Positions 56,377 to 64,000 of a stretch of DNA of 64,000 nucleotides are shown here, piece by piece. The position numbers were made by a program, and so were the translations under genes. The DNA is from Streptomyces seoulensis (GTDB lineage: Bacteria > Actinomycetota > Actinomycetes > Streptomycetales > Streptomycetaceae), in assembly GCA_013364255.1 (NCBI GenBank), contig CP054936.1:1952853-2016852 (forward strand), written 5' to 3'. Position 1 is the first letter of the stretch. The number at the start of each line of letters is the position of its first letter. The notes beneath the pieces are model-generated. The model worked only from the letters and a program-made list of their open reading frames with translations. It was not told where the DNA came from and ran no database searches.

Positions 56377-59300
56377 GTGGAGTCCTACCCCACTCCTGCG
56401 GGCGGTCACGGCAACCGGGAGCCGCCGGTCGCCGGCGTCCGTCCGGAAATCCTCGCGTCCTGGCAGCGCTCGCACTCGCTCGGCATCGACCAGGAGGGCG
56501 TCGTCCTGCCGGTCGAGCGCGACCTCGATCCGGACGCCCGGCTGATCAGGGCCGCGGGCCCGGTGCTCGACCGGCTGCGCGCCCGCTTCTCCGGCCTGCC
56601 CATCACGATCGCGCTGGCCGACGCGCAGGCGCGGATCGTGGACCGGCGGGGCGACCCGGCGGGGCTCGACCTGATGGACGCGGCCTCGCTGGTGCAGGGC
56701 GCCAACGTCGACGAGCGGTTCATGGGGACCAGCAGCGTCAGCATGGTGCTGAGCACCCGGGCGCCGTTCGTCGTCGTCGGCCAGGAGCACTTCCTGCACA
56801 GTCTCAAGGAGCTGACCTGCATGGCCGCGCCGGTGCGCGACCCGGTCAGCGGCAGCGTGCAGGGCGCGGTCAACCTCTCCGTCCCCCGGGAGCTGGGCGA
56901 GCCCGGGATGGCGCTGATGCTGCAGGACGCCACCGAGCGCATCGGGGACCGGATGCTGGAGCTGAGCTCGGCCCGCGAACGCGAGCTGCTGCGCTCCTTC
57001 GGCCGGGCCGGGCGGACCGGAGGCAGGGGCCGCCTGGACCTCGGCTCCGGGGAGCTGCTGCGGCCCGGCGGACCGGTGCCCGAGCTGAGCGCGCGGGAGC
57101 GGACGGCGCTGCTGGAGCGGGCCATCGAGCTGATCTCCGCCGGCGGCGAGCCGTACGCCGAGGTGACGCTGGCGGGCGGGCGCGTCGCCCTGCTGCGCCG
57201 CCGGGAGCTGCGGCACGGCGAGGCCGGGGGCGCGGCGGTCGAGGTCGGCTTCGCGGACCGGCGCGGTACGGCGGCCACACCCCGCACCGTCACGGCGATG
57301 GCGACCGCGCCCGACGGCCGTGAGGTGCCTCTGCTGGGCCTTCCCGACCTGGCGGCGGGCGGCCGGGAACGGGGCGGCCGGGACCGGATCGAACCGCCGC
57401 GACCGGAGTCGGCGGGGACCGGGCCTCCCCCGTCCGAGGCGGAACGCCCCCCGTCCACGGCACCCGTGGCACCCGAGTCGCAGGGCCCGGATCCGGCCGC
57501 GGCACGGGCGCGCCCGGCCGCGGAACCCGGGAACGGACGACCGGCGGCGGACCGGTCGTCCGACGCCGAGCCCGCCGACCGGTGGCTGCTGCTGGTGGGC
57601 GAGCCGGGCGTCGGCCGGATCGCCGCACAGGCGCGCGGCCGGCTGTCCCTGCTGAACGAGGCGGGCGGCCGGCTCGGCACCACCCTGGACATGCGGCGCA
57701 CCGCCGAGGAGCTGGCGAAGATCGCCGTGCCGGACTTCGCGGACCTGGTCGTCGTCGATCTCGTCGAGAGCGCCCTGACGGGCGCGGAGCCGCCGCTGGG
57801 GCGGCCGTGCCCCGCCAAGGCGCTGCGCCGGGTGGCGGCCTGGGCGGGCGAGGAGAACGAGGGTGCCGCGGCCGGCGGCGTGGGCGAGCCCGTCTCCTAT
57901 CCGGCCGGCACCCCGCAGGCACGCTGTCTGGAGACCGAGCGGCCGGTCGCCGACTCGGTGCCGACCGCCGCGCTGACCGGGCTCCCGGCCCGGAGCGCGC
58001 ACCCGGTCGAGCTGCTCGGCGAGGGCGTGCACCACTACCTGGGCGCGCCGTTGTGCGCCCGCGGTTGTGTGCTGGGGCTCGCCGGGTTCTACCGCCGTGG
58101 CGGCGGGCGGCCGTTCGAGCAGGACGATCTGACGCTGGCGGGCGAGCTGGCCGCCCGGGCCGCGATCAGCGTGGACAACGCCCGCCACTACCGCCGGGAG
58201 CACCAGGCGTCCCTGACGCTCCAGCGCAGTCTGCTGCCGCGCGCCCTGCCCCGGGTCAGCGCCGCCGGTCTGGCCTCGCGCTATCTGCCCGCGGACGCCT
58301 GGGCGGGCGTGGGCGGCGACTGGTTCGACGCGATCCCGCTGTCCGGGATGCGGGTGGCGCTGGTCGTCGGGGATGTGCCGGGCAACGGGCTCCAGGCGGC
58401 GGCGACCATGGGCCGGCTGCGCACGGCGGTGCAGACGCTGGCCGGGCAGGACCTGCTGCCGGAGGAGGTGCTGAGCCATCTGGACGACCTGGTCAGCCAC
58501 ACCTTGACCGAGCCGGGCGGCTCCCCGGACGGCGAACAGGACCCGGCGACGGGGGCGACCTGTCTGTACGCCGTGTACGACCCGGTGTCCTGCCGCTGCA
58601 CGGCGGCGCGCGCCGGCCATCCGCCGCCCGCGCTGCTGCCCCCGGACGGCGGGGCGCACCTGATCGACCTGCCGGCCGGGCCGCCGCTCGGGCTCGGCGG
58701 GATCCAGCCGTACGAGTCCGCGACGGTCGCCGTACCGGCCGGCAGTCTGCTGGCCCTGTACACCGACGGACTGCTCAAGGAGGAGCGCGGCTACGGGGAC
58801 ACCGACGCGCGTCTGGCCCGGCTGCTGGCCTCGCTGGACGAGAGCGGTCCGGTGCTGGAGGACGTGTGCGACGGGGTCACCCGGACCCTGCTGCCCGGCG
58901 GCCCGCACGACGACGTGGCCCTGCTGCTGGCCCGGGTGCACGCGCTGCCCGAGGACCGGGTGGCGTCCTGGGAGTTCGCCTCCGATCCGTCGGTGGTGGC
59001 GCGGGCCCGGGCGGTGACCTCCGCCCAGCTGGCGGCGTGGGACATGGCGGACCTCGACTCCAGTACCAGCCTGGTGGTCAGCGAGCTGGTCACCAACGCC
59101 GTGCGCTACGGCGGCCAGGGCCCGGTGGGCCTCAGGCTGCTGCGGGGCGACTCGCTGATCTGCGAGGTGTCCGACCGCAGCAACACCTCGCCTCGGCTGC
59201 GGCGGGCGGCCACGACCGAGGAGGGCGGGCGCGGACTGTTCCTGGTGGCGCAGTTCACCACGAACTGGGGCGCCCGTTACATGCGGCAGGGCAAGACGGT

Positions 59301-59388
59301 CTGGGCCGAGCAGGTCCCGCACGGCGGCCGGCCCGAGCGGGAGATCGACGAGCAGGCGCTGCTGGCCATGTTCGACGACGAGGGCTGA
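56377..59388 (+). CDS. GAF-phosphatase-ATPase regulator (SpoIIE/RsbU type with anti-sigma-like kinase)
   Basis: A 1003-residue multidomain regulator. The N-terminal GAF resembles those of DhaR/AcoR activators (PEILASWQRSHSLGID). A Pro-rich linker (about 350-425) leads to a second GAF (about 440-615), a SpoIIE phosphatase (about 630-860; GVGGDWFDA, VGDVPGNG, ARAGHPPPAL, YTDGLLKEE, DDVALLL) and a GHKL ATPase like RsbW (about 865-985; SELVTNAVRYGG, GGRGLFLVAQF). Joining phosphatase and anti-sigma-type kinase in one chain lets it act on both sides of a partner switch. GTG 56377 lacks a ribosome site, but TACGCT lies 7 nt upstream, which fits a leaderless mRNA. Confidence 0.87.
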   Translation: MESYPTPAGGHGNREPPVAGVRPEILASWQRSHSLGIDQEGVVLPVERDLDPDARLIRAAGPVLDRLRARFSGLPITIALADAQARIVDRRGDPAGLDLMDAASLVQGANVDERFMGTSSVSMVLSTRAPFVVVGQEHFLHSLKELTCMAAPVRDPVSGSVQGAVNLSVPRELGEPGMALMLQDATERIGDRMLELSSARERELLRSFGRAGRTGGRGRLDLGSGELLRPGGPVPELSARERTALLERAIELISAGGEPYAEVTLAGGRVALLRRRELRHGEAGGAAVEVGFADRRGTAATPRTVTAMATAPDGREVPLLGLPDLAAGGRERGGRDRIEPPRPESAGTGPPPSEAERPPSTAPVAPESQGPDPAAARARPAAEPGNGRPAADRSSDAEPADRWLLLVGEPGVGRIAAQARGRLSLLNEAGGRLGTTLDMRRTAEELAKIAVPDFADLVVVDLVESALTGAEPPLGRPCPAKALRRVAAWAGEENEGAAAGGVGEPVSYPAGTPQARCLETERPVADSVPTAALTGLPARSAHPVELLGEGVHHYLGAPLCARGCVLGLAGFYRRGGGRPFEQDDLTLAGELAARAAISVDNARHYRREHQASLTLQRSLLPRALPRVSAAGLASRYLPADAWAGVGGDWFDAIPLSGMRVALVVGDVPGNGLQAAATMGRLRTAVQTLAGQDLLPEEVLSHLDDLVSHTLTEPGGSPDGEQDPATGATCLYAVYDPVSCRCTAARAGHPPPALLPPDGGAHLIDLPAGPPLGLGGIQPYESATVAVPAGSLLALYTDGLLKEERGYGDTDARLARLLASLDESGPVLEDVCDGVTRTLLPGGPHDDVALLLARVHALPEDRVASWEFASDPSVVARARAVTSAQLAAWDMADLDSSTSLVVSELVTNAVRYGGQGPVGLRLLRGDSLICEVSDRSNTSPRLRRAATTEEGGRGLFLVAQFTTNWGARYMRQGKTVWAEQVPHGGRPEREIDEQALLAMFDDEG

Positions 59389-59413
59389 CCGCCGGGCCGG
59401 ACGCGCGCTCCGG

Positions 59414-60289
59414 TCAGCCGAGGCCGAGGACGCTCATGGTCCGTTCGGCCATGCGCTGCTCGCCGAGGGCATTGGGGTGGACGGGGACGATGTTCTTGCC
59501 GAACAGGAGCGGTTCGATCCAGCGGGTGCCGTCCGGCTTGCAGGCGTCGTGCCCCTCGGACGCCTGGGCGAAGTCCACGTAGGTGGCGCCGCTCTCCTCG
59601 GCGGCGCGTTGCACGACGGCGTTCAGATGCGCCTGGATGCCGCGCAGGTAGGCCACGTCACCGGAGGCGACGGGCAGTTTGACGAAGCAGGAGGGGTCGG
59701 GGGCGGCCGGGGTGATCCAGGGGTATCCGAGGACGGCCACGCGGGCGTGGGGCGCCTTGTCGCGGACGGCGCTCAGGGCGGCTTTGAGCGCGGGGTAGGT
59801 GGTGGCGTCGATCTGGTCGTCGAAGTGGGTGCCGTTCTGGTCCTCGCAGGGGCTGCCGGCGCCGCCGCTGAGGACGCCCGCCGTGGCGCAGGCGGTCAGG
59901 GCGTTGATGAAGGTGCCGTTGTCGTTGCCGCCGATGGTGAGGGTCACCAGGTCGGTGCCCGTGCCGAGGGCCTGGACCTGCGGGGCGACCAGCGGGTACT
60001 GGGACTGGGTGAAGTCCTTGGTCTGGGCGCCTCCGCAGGTCACGTCCTTGAGGCGGGCGCCGGTCCGGGAGGCGATGACGTGGGGGTAGTCGGCGGTGGA
60101 GCGCAGACAGAGCAGGTTGGTGACGTCGATGGGCAGGACGCCGGAGCCGGCGCTGTAGCTGTCGCCGAGGGCGACGTAGTCGAGGGAGGTGGCGGCCTGG
60201 GCGGTGGCCCCGGACAGGCCGAGGGCCAGCGCCCCGGCGACCGCCATTGTCGCGGTCATGACACGGCGCAGCGCATGCTTCTTCGACAT
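59414..60289 (-). CDS. Secreted SGNH/GDSL lipase-esterase
   Basis: A 291-residue precursor. The signal peptide ends near residue 33 (ATAQA). The mature enzyme has block I GDSYSAGSG (nucleophile Ser), block III GGNDNGTF and the C-terminal PVHPNALGE with the catalytic His. Six cysteines form three likely disulfides, as in the Streptomyces extracellular lipases of this fold. It should hydrolyse lipid or aryl esters outside the cell. ATG 60289. It converges with the preceding gene, with a 25-bp gap. Confidence 0.93.
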   Translation of the reverse strand: MSKKHALRRVMTATMAVAGALALGLSGATAQAATSLDYVALGDSYSAGSGVLPIDVTNLLCLRSTADYPHVIASRTGARLKDVTCGGAQTKDFTQSQYPLVAPQVQALGTGTDLVTLTIGGNDNGTFINALTACATAGVLSGGAGSPCEDQNGTHFDDQIDATTYPALKAALSAVRDKAPHARVAVLGYPWITPAAPDPSCFVKLPVASGDVAYLRGIQAHLNAVVQRAAEESGATYVDFAQASEGHDACKPDGTRWIEPLLFGKNIVPVHPNALGEQRMAERTMSVLGLG

Positions 60290-60777
60290 GTGCTCTCTTT
60301 TCTCGTCTCGGGAGGCGGGCGCGAGGACGGTGCGGCGCTCGCGGAGGACGGACGCGAGGGCTACCGGCGGGTTCTACCGTTAGGTAATGTGCAGCGGCCG
60401 CCAGGGCGGGTCAACGTTGCGGACCGAAGTTCTTGAAACGCTCACAAGTCGCCCCGCGGACGCAGGTGTTCGCCACCGGCAAGCTCCCGGCTCGCGCTCC
60501 ACCGCCACCGCCACCGCCACCGCCACCGCCACCGAGCGTCGGGTACGCGCCAAAGTGAGCGGACGCGGACTACCGGATTCCGACCGGCGCGCGCTCCGGC
60601 CGCCCCCTGGAGCCACCCCGTCACCATGTCGATACGGTGCGTGTTCGACTGTCGCACACGCGGCCGCACCACTTCCCCACCGGGCCTTCACGCTCCGCAC
60701 ACCTTCGGCCAGGCCGGCCTCAGGGCGGCACCCGAGGGGCAGACGGGGCGACTGTCGCTTCTCTAGCCTCCCGGGCC
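60290..60777. other. 488-bp intergenic region between divergent secreted-protein genes
   Basis: No convincing gene. It contains a hexanucleotide microsatellite (60499-60534) and must carry promoters for the lipase (minus) and the secreted protein (plus). Frames through the microsatellite give Ala-Thr or Val-Ala runs that look spurious. Confidence 0.6.
60499..60534. repeat. Hexanucleotide microsatellite (CCACCG)6
   Basis: Six perfect tandem copies of CCACCG, 36 bp, in the divergent intergenic region about 210 bp from the lipase start. Confidence 0.95.
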
Positions 60778-61302
60778 ATGCGATCACCTCTGATGCGGCG
60801 CCTCGGCCTCGCCACCGTCCTCGGTCTCGTCCTCGCCGTCTTCGGCCTCGCCCCCATCGCGAGCGCGGACCCGGCCCCGGCCGCCCTGACGTTCTCCACC
60901 GACACCGCGACGACCACGCCCGGCGGCTCGGTCCAGCTGTCCATGACGCTGACCAACAACCGGACCTACGACGTCTGGTTCGTCTACCAGACGATCGACC
61001 CCACCTGGCTGACCACCCAGCGGCCCGACCTGAAGTACAGCTTCACCGGCTGCACGCTGGCCACGGCCGCCGGCAGCACCCCCTGTTCGGGCACCGGCCC
61101 GGCCAACCTCGGCGGCAACTACGGCGCGACGATCCCGCCCGGCCAGAGCCGCACCGTGACCCTGACCCTGCAGATCGCCGCCGACTCGGGCTGCAACGGC
61201 AACATCGGCTTCTACTCGTACTTCTACGCCGAGTTCAGCGACAGCGCGAACACCAACGGCGGCCCGGTCTACACGCCGGACGTCCGGGTGGCCTGCGCCT
61301 GA
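60778..61302 (+). CDS. Secreted protein with Ig-like beta-sandwich, function unknown
   Basis: A 174-residue precursor with a signal peptide (MRSPLMRRLG, hydrophobic core, cleavage after IASA near residue 30). The mature part opens with LTFSTDTATTTPGGSVQLSM, a CARDB/DUF11-like strand pattern used in adhesive or stalk domains. Four cysteines are present, including the C-terminal VACA. No catalytic motif is seen. The ATG at 60778 has no clear ribosome site and may be leaderless (TAGCCT 12 nt upstream). A hairpin at 61384 ends the unit. Confidence 0.75.
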   Translation: MRSPLMRRLGLATVLGLVLAVFGLAPIASADPAPAALTFSTDTATTTPGGSVQLSMTLTNNRTYDVWFVYQTIDPTWLTTQRPDLKYSFTGCTLATAAGSTPCSGTGPANLGGNYGATIPPGQSRTVTLTLQIAADSGCNGNIGFYSYFYAEFSDSANTNGGPVYTPDVRVACA

Positions 61303-61383
61303 GCGCCGTGGGCGCCGTCCGCGATGACCTGATTCCGGCCTGCGGCCGAGGAGTCGGCACGCGCGCGCCGGCGGCGCCCCCGC

Positions 61384-61409
61384 CGGCGGACCGGAGCCGG
61401 TCCGCCGGT
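61384..61409. terminator. Terminator hairpin
   Basis: A perfect 12-bp stem (CCGGCGGACCGG with its complement) separated by AG, 82 bp after the secreted protein gene. The remaining sequence to 61696 shows no gene; it must hold the promoter of the deacetylase-like gene. Confidence 0.7.
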
Positions 61410-61696
61410 GCCCGCACCCGCCCCGACCTGCGCACGCGCCCCCGCGGGCCCTCTCGTGCCACGGCTGCCGCCGGGCCACCGCAAGCGCGTTCCGCGGCCG
61501 CGGCCGACACCGTGGTCACCTGCGTTTTTCCGTCAGGACGCGCAGTACTGCCACGAAAGTCACACAAACCCATCACCATATGACGCGACGGATGTGTGGC
61601 GACCGGTCTCGAGGGGATGCCGGCGTCGCGCAAGGGGGTGCGTCCGCTCCGCGGAGCCGTGCTCACCCCTGCCCGGGGGGAGAGGACTTCACCGCA

Positions 61697-63832
61697 ATGA
61701 AGCGGACCATTCGCACCACCGCGCTCACGGTGGGCGCGCTCGTCGCCGCGCTGGGGGTGCCCGCGGGCGCCGCGCACGCCGACACCACCGCGCCCCGTGT
61801 CGACCTGCGCACGCTGATCGTCAGCGACGGCGGCCCCGCCACCGACGCGATCGCCGCCGAACTCGACACCGCGGGCACGCCCTACACCAAGATCGATCTG
61901 ACGCAGTCCGGCAGACCCGTGATCGACGCCGCCTTCCTCGCCGACACGGTGAACGGCCGGCCGCGGGCGAAGTACCAGGCCGTCGTCCTGCCCAACGACA
62001 ACCCGTTCCCGGCGGGCTCCGCCGAGATGACGGCCCTCGCGACCTACGAGTCGGCCTACGGCATCCCGCAGGTCGACGCCTACACCTACGCCCGCCCCGA
62101 GGCGGGACTTCAGTACCCGACGGCCGGCGGCTACTCCGGCAGCATCGACGGCGTACAGGCCCAGGTGACGGCGGCGGGCAAGGCGGGGCCCTTCGGGTAT
62201 CTCGACGGAGCCGTGCCCTTCGAGGACAACTCCCCCACCGTCGGCGAGAGTTACGCCTACCTGGCCCAGCCCGCGCCCGGCGCCGACTTCACCCCGTACG
62301 TCGAGGCCCCGATCCCGGGCGGCTCCACCCGCGGCTCCCTGGTCGGCGAGTACCGGCACGACGGGCGGCGCGAACTCGTCGTCACCTTCGTCTACAACCA
62401 GTACCAGCAGCAGTTCCGTCTGCTGGCCCGCGGCATCGTGGAGTGGATGACCGGCGGCGTGCACCTGGGCGCCACCCGGAACTACTTCGGCGTGCACGTC
62501 GACGACGTGTTCGCCGCCGACGACCGCTGGGACACCCGGCTCAACTGCACGCCCGGCGACGTGGACTGCCCCATCGGGGAGGGCACCCCCGACCCCATCC
62601 GCATGACCCCGGCCGACGTCGACTACGCCACCGCGTGGGAGAAGGACCACGGTTTCACCCTCGACCTGGTCTACAACGGCGCCGGCAGCGTCGACGAGCG
62701 GTCGGACCACAACGGCGCCGACGCGCTCGCCGACAAGCTGATCGCCGACCGCGACCAGTTCCGCTGGGTCAACCACACCTACACGCACGCCTTCCTCGGC
62801 TGCCAGCAGGACGTCACGGTGGTGCCCTGGAAGTGCGCCACCAACGCCGACGGCAGCACCAAGTGGGTCAGCCGGCAGGACATCTCCGACGAGATCGCCC
62901 TCAACCGGGTCTGGGGCCAGAGCGCCGGACTGCCGCTGCAGAACGACGAGTTGGTCACCGGCGAGCACTCGGGTCTGCGGATCCTGCCGCAGCAGCCCGC
63001 CGACAACCCGAACCTCGGCCCGGCGCTCACCGACAACGGCGTCGCCTGGCTCGCCTCCGACAACTCCCGCGACCCCGCCCAGCGCCAGGTCGGCCCCGCC
63101 ACGACCGTCTCCCGCTACCCGATGAACGTCTTCTACAACGCCGGGCACGCGAGCGAGCAGGTCGACGAGTACAACTGGATCTACACCAGCCGCGCCCAGG
63201 GCGGCAGCGGCATCTGCGAGGACAACCCGGCCACCACCACCTGCCTGCCGGCCCCGCTGGACACCACCACCGGCTACACCGACCACATCGTGCCGCTGGA
63301 GACCCGCATCGCCCTCGGGCACGTCCTCGCCGGCGACCCCAAGCCGCACTTCATCCACCAGTCCAACCTCGCCGAGGACCGTCTCGCCTACCCGGTCCTG
63401 AACGGTGTGCTGGACGGCTACCACGCCCTGTTCACCGACAGCACCCCCCTGGTGAACCTGCGGATGAAGGACATCGGCACCGAGCTGAAGCGGCGCGCCG
63501 CCTGGCAGTCGGCCGTACGGGCCGGCCAGGTCACCGCGTACCGGGTCGGCAGCACGGTCACCGTGTCGGCGCCCGCCGGACTGGCCGTCACCGCCACCAT
63601 GCCCACCGGCACCACCCAGGGCCTGGGCGCGTTCGGCACGGCCTACGCGGGCGCGAGGTCCGGCTGGACCAGCAGCACCCTCGGGCTGCCGCTGGTCTTC
63701 ACCGTGCCCTCGTCGGCGCCGGCGCACGCCGTCGTCCCGGGCACCGCCTCCGTCAAGATCACCGTCCCCGCACCCCGCACCCGGATCCCCGCGGGTGTGA
63801 GCCGGCCGACCGCCGGTACCGCGACGGACTGA
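61697..63832 (+). CDS. Secreted polysaccharide deacetylase-like protein (Agd3/CE18- or PelA-like)
   Basis: A 711-residue exported protein with a signal peptide ending near residue 28 (AAHA). Residues about 35-240 form an N-terminal domain (LIVSDGGPATDAIAAELD). The second part carries a deacetylase-type metal site: GVHVDDVFAADD (Asp269/Asp270) and NHTYTH (His360, His364), the Asp-His-His arrangement of carbohydrate esterases. The layout resembles Agd3, the galactosaminogalactan deacetylase, and the deacetylase half of PelA. A beta-rich C-terminal domain ends the protein. A PelF-like glycosyltransferase gene follows 88 bp later, which supports a role in modifying a Pel-like cationic exopolysaccharide. 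ATG 61697 with GGGGGGAGAGG upstream. Confidence 0.75.
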   Translation: MKRTIRTTALTVGALVAALGVPAGAAHADTTAPRVDLRTLIVSDGGPATDAIAAELDTAGTPYTKIDLTQSGRPVIDAAFLADTVNGRPRAKYQAVVLPNDNPFPAGSAEMTALATYESAYGIPQVDAYTYARPEAGLQYPTAGGYSGSIDGVQAQVTAAGKAGPFGYLDGAVPFEDNSPTVGESYAYLAQPAPGADFTPYVEAPIPGGSTRGSLVGEYRHDGRRELVVTFVYNQYQQQFRLLARGIVEWMTGGVHLGATRNYFGVHVDDVFAADDRWDTRLNCTPGDVDCPIGEGTPDPIRMTPADVDYATAWEKDHGFTLDLVYNGAGSVDERSDHNGADALADKLIADRDQFRWVNHTYTHAFLGCQQDVTVVPWKCATNADGSTKWVSRQDISDEIALNRVWGQSAGLPLQNDELVTGEHSGLRILPQQPADNPNLGPALTDNGVAWLASDNSRDPAQRQVGPATTVSRYPMNVFYNAGHASEQVDEYNWIYTSRAQGGSGICEDNPATTTCLPAPLDTTTGYTDHIVPLETRIALGHVLAGDPKPHFIHQSNLAEDRLAYPVLNGVLDGYHALFTDSTPLVNLRMKDIGTELKRRAAWQSAVRAGQVTAYRVGSTVTVSAPAGLAVTATMPTGTTQGLGAFGTAYAGARSGWTSSTLGLPLVFTVPSSAPAHAVVPGTASVKITVPAPRTRIPAGVSRPTAGTATD

Positions 63833-63850
63833 ACGGCGCACCGAGCACCA

Positions 63851-63884
63851 CCGGTCCCGGCCGCCACCGCGCGGCCGGGACCGG
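63851..63884. terminator. Hairpin between deacetylase-like and PelF-like genes
   Basis: A perfect 14-bp stem (CCGGTCCCGGCCGC with its complement) and a 6-nt loop, 18 bp after the stop. It may end the transcript or attenuate read-through into the next gene. Confidence 0.7.
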
Positions 63885-63920
63885 CACGACCACCTCACAC
63901 CTCGGCCGTGGAGCACCTCG

Positions 63921-64000
63921 ATGCACGTTCACCACGGCGCGCGCCGCACCGACCCGGCGCGCGTCACCCTGCTCACCGAAGGCACCTACCCGCACAGTCA
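63921..64000 (+). CDS. PelF-like glycosyltransferase, N-terminal fragment (continues beyond window)
   Basis: Only 26 codons are visible, giving MHVHHGARRTD and then RVTLLTEGTYPHS. TLLTEGTYP is the characteristic opening of PelF-type GT4 glycosyltransferases (DUF3492 domain), which polymerise the Pel exopolysaccharide from UDP-sugars. The ATG at 63921 has GGAGC 7 nt upstream. The identification rests on this short motif and on the deacetylase-like gene before it. Confidence 0.6.
   Translation, partial: MHVHHGARRTDPARVTLLTEGTYPHS

Noticed and set aside
53067..59322. Two minus-strand open frames of over 1000 codons each
   Set aside because: Antisense of the GH31 and GAF-phosphatase genes; Gly/Arg/Val-rich with no domains.
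60499..60534. Repeat array considered as CRISPR
   Set aside because: Six tandem hexamers without spacers; no cas genes in the window.
60380..60787. Minus-strand 135-codon frame through the CCACCG repeat
   Set aside because: Its Val-Ala run comes from the microsatellite; no ribosome site or recognisable domain.
61235..63916. Minus-strand open frame of 893 codons
   Set aside because: Antisense of the deacetylase-like gene, which has a signal peptide and metal-site motifs.

Overview
This is high-GC actinobacterial DNA, almost certainly from a Streptomyces chromosome. The evidence is strong third-position GC bias with long spurious open frames on both strands, GTG starts, siderophore and polyketide gene clusters, several RsbU/SpoIIE-type phosphatases, and many secreted proteins. 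No tRNA, rRNA, insertion sequence, prophage or CRISPR array was seen.

1-13.1 kb: right-hand part of a hydroxamate siderophore locus. A very large NRPS gene runs off the left edge. Its visible order is C-remnant, A1 with an embedded N-methyltransferase, T, C, A2 (serine code), T, C. Divergent from it lie two FecCD permeases and an ATPase for ferric-siderophore import. An ornithine formyltransferase and an ornithine N5-monooxygenase follow and diverge from each other. Three iron boxes lie in the two divergent promoter regions, so the locus should be repressed by iron. The make-up points to a scabichelin/turgichelin-like N-methylated formyl-hydroxyornithine peptide rather than coelichelin.

13.2-16.5 kb: an M24 peptidase-fold protein, a small secreted two-cysteine protein, a decayed TetR-like remnant and a PucR-type regulator.

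16.6-33.2 kb: a polycyclic tetramate macrolactam (PTM) cluster. On the minus strand it runs sterol-desaturase-like hydroxylase, iterative PKS-NRPS (KS-AT-DH-KR-ACP-C-A(Orn)-T-TE), two phytoene-desaturase-like flavoenzymes and a P450. The alcohol dehydrogenase found in 5-6-5 PTM clusters is absent. A Baeyer-Villiger-type monooxygenase gene converges on, and overlaps, the P450 gene.

33.4-37.8 kb: a signalling block with a lone receiver, a small HTH-like protein, a CHASE3 histidine kinase, a receiver-phosphatase and an EF-hand protein.

37.9-53 kb: a coiled-coil/Mrr nuclease/TerD fusion, htpG, a DUF2267-like protein, an asparagine-synthase-family amidotransferase overlapping an S9 peptidase, a GAF/PAS phosphatase, a small membrane protein, a haloacetate-dehalogenase-like hydrolase, a hypothetical protein and a PNPOx-fold protein.

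53-64 kb: a secreted GH31 glycosidase, a GAF-phosphatase-ATPase regulator, a secreted SGNH lipase, a secreted hypothetical protein, a secreted deacetylase-like protein, and the first codons of a PelF-like glycosyltransferase. The last two suggest that a Pel-like exopolysaccharide locus begins at the right edge.
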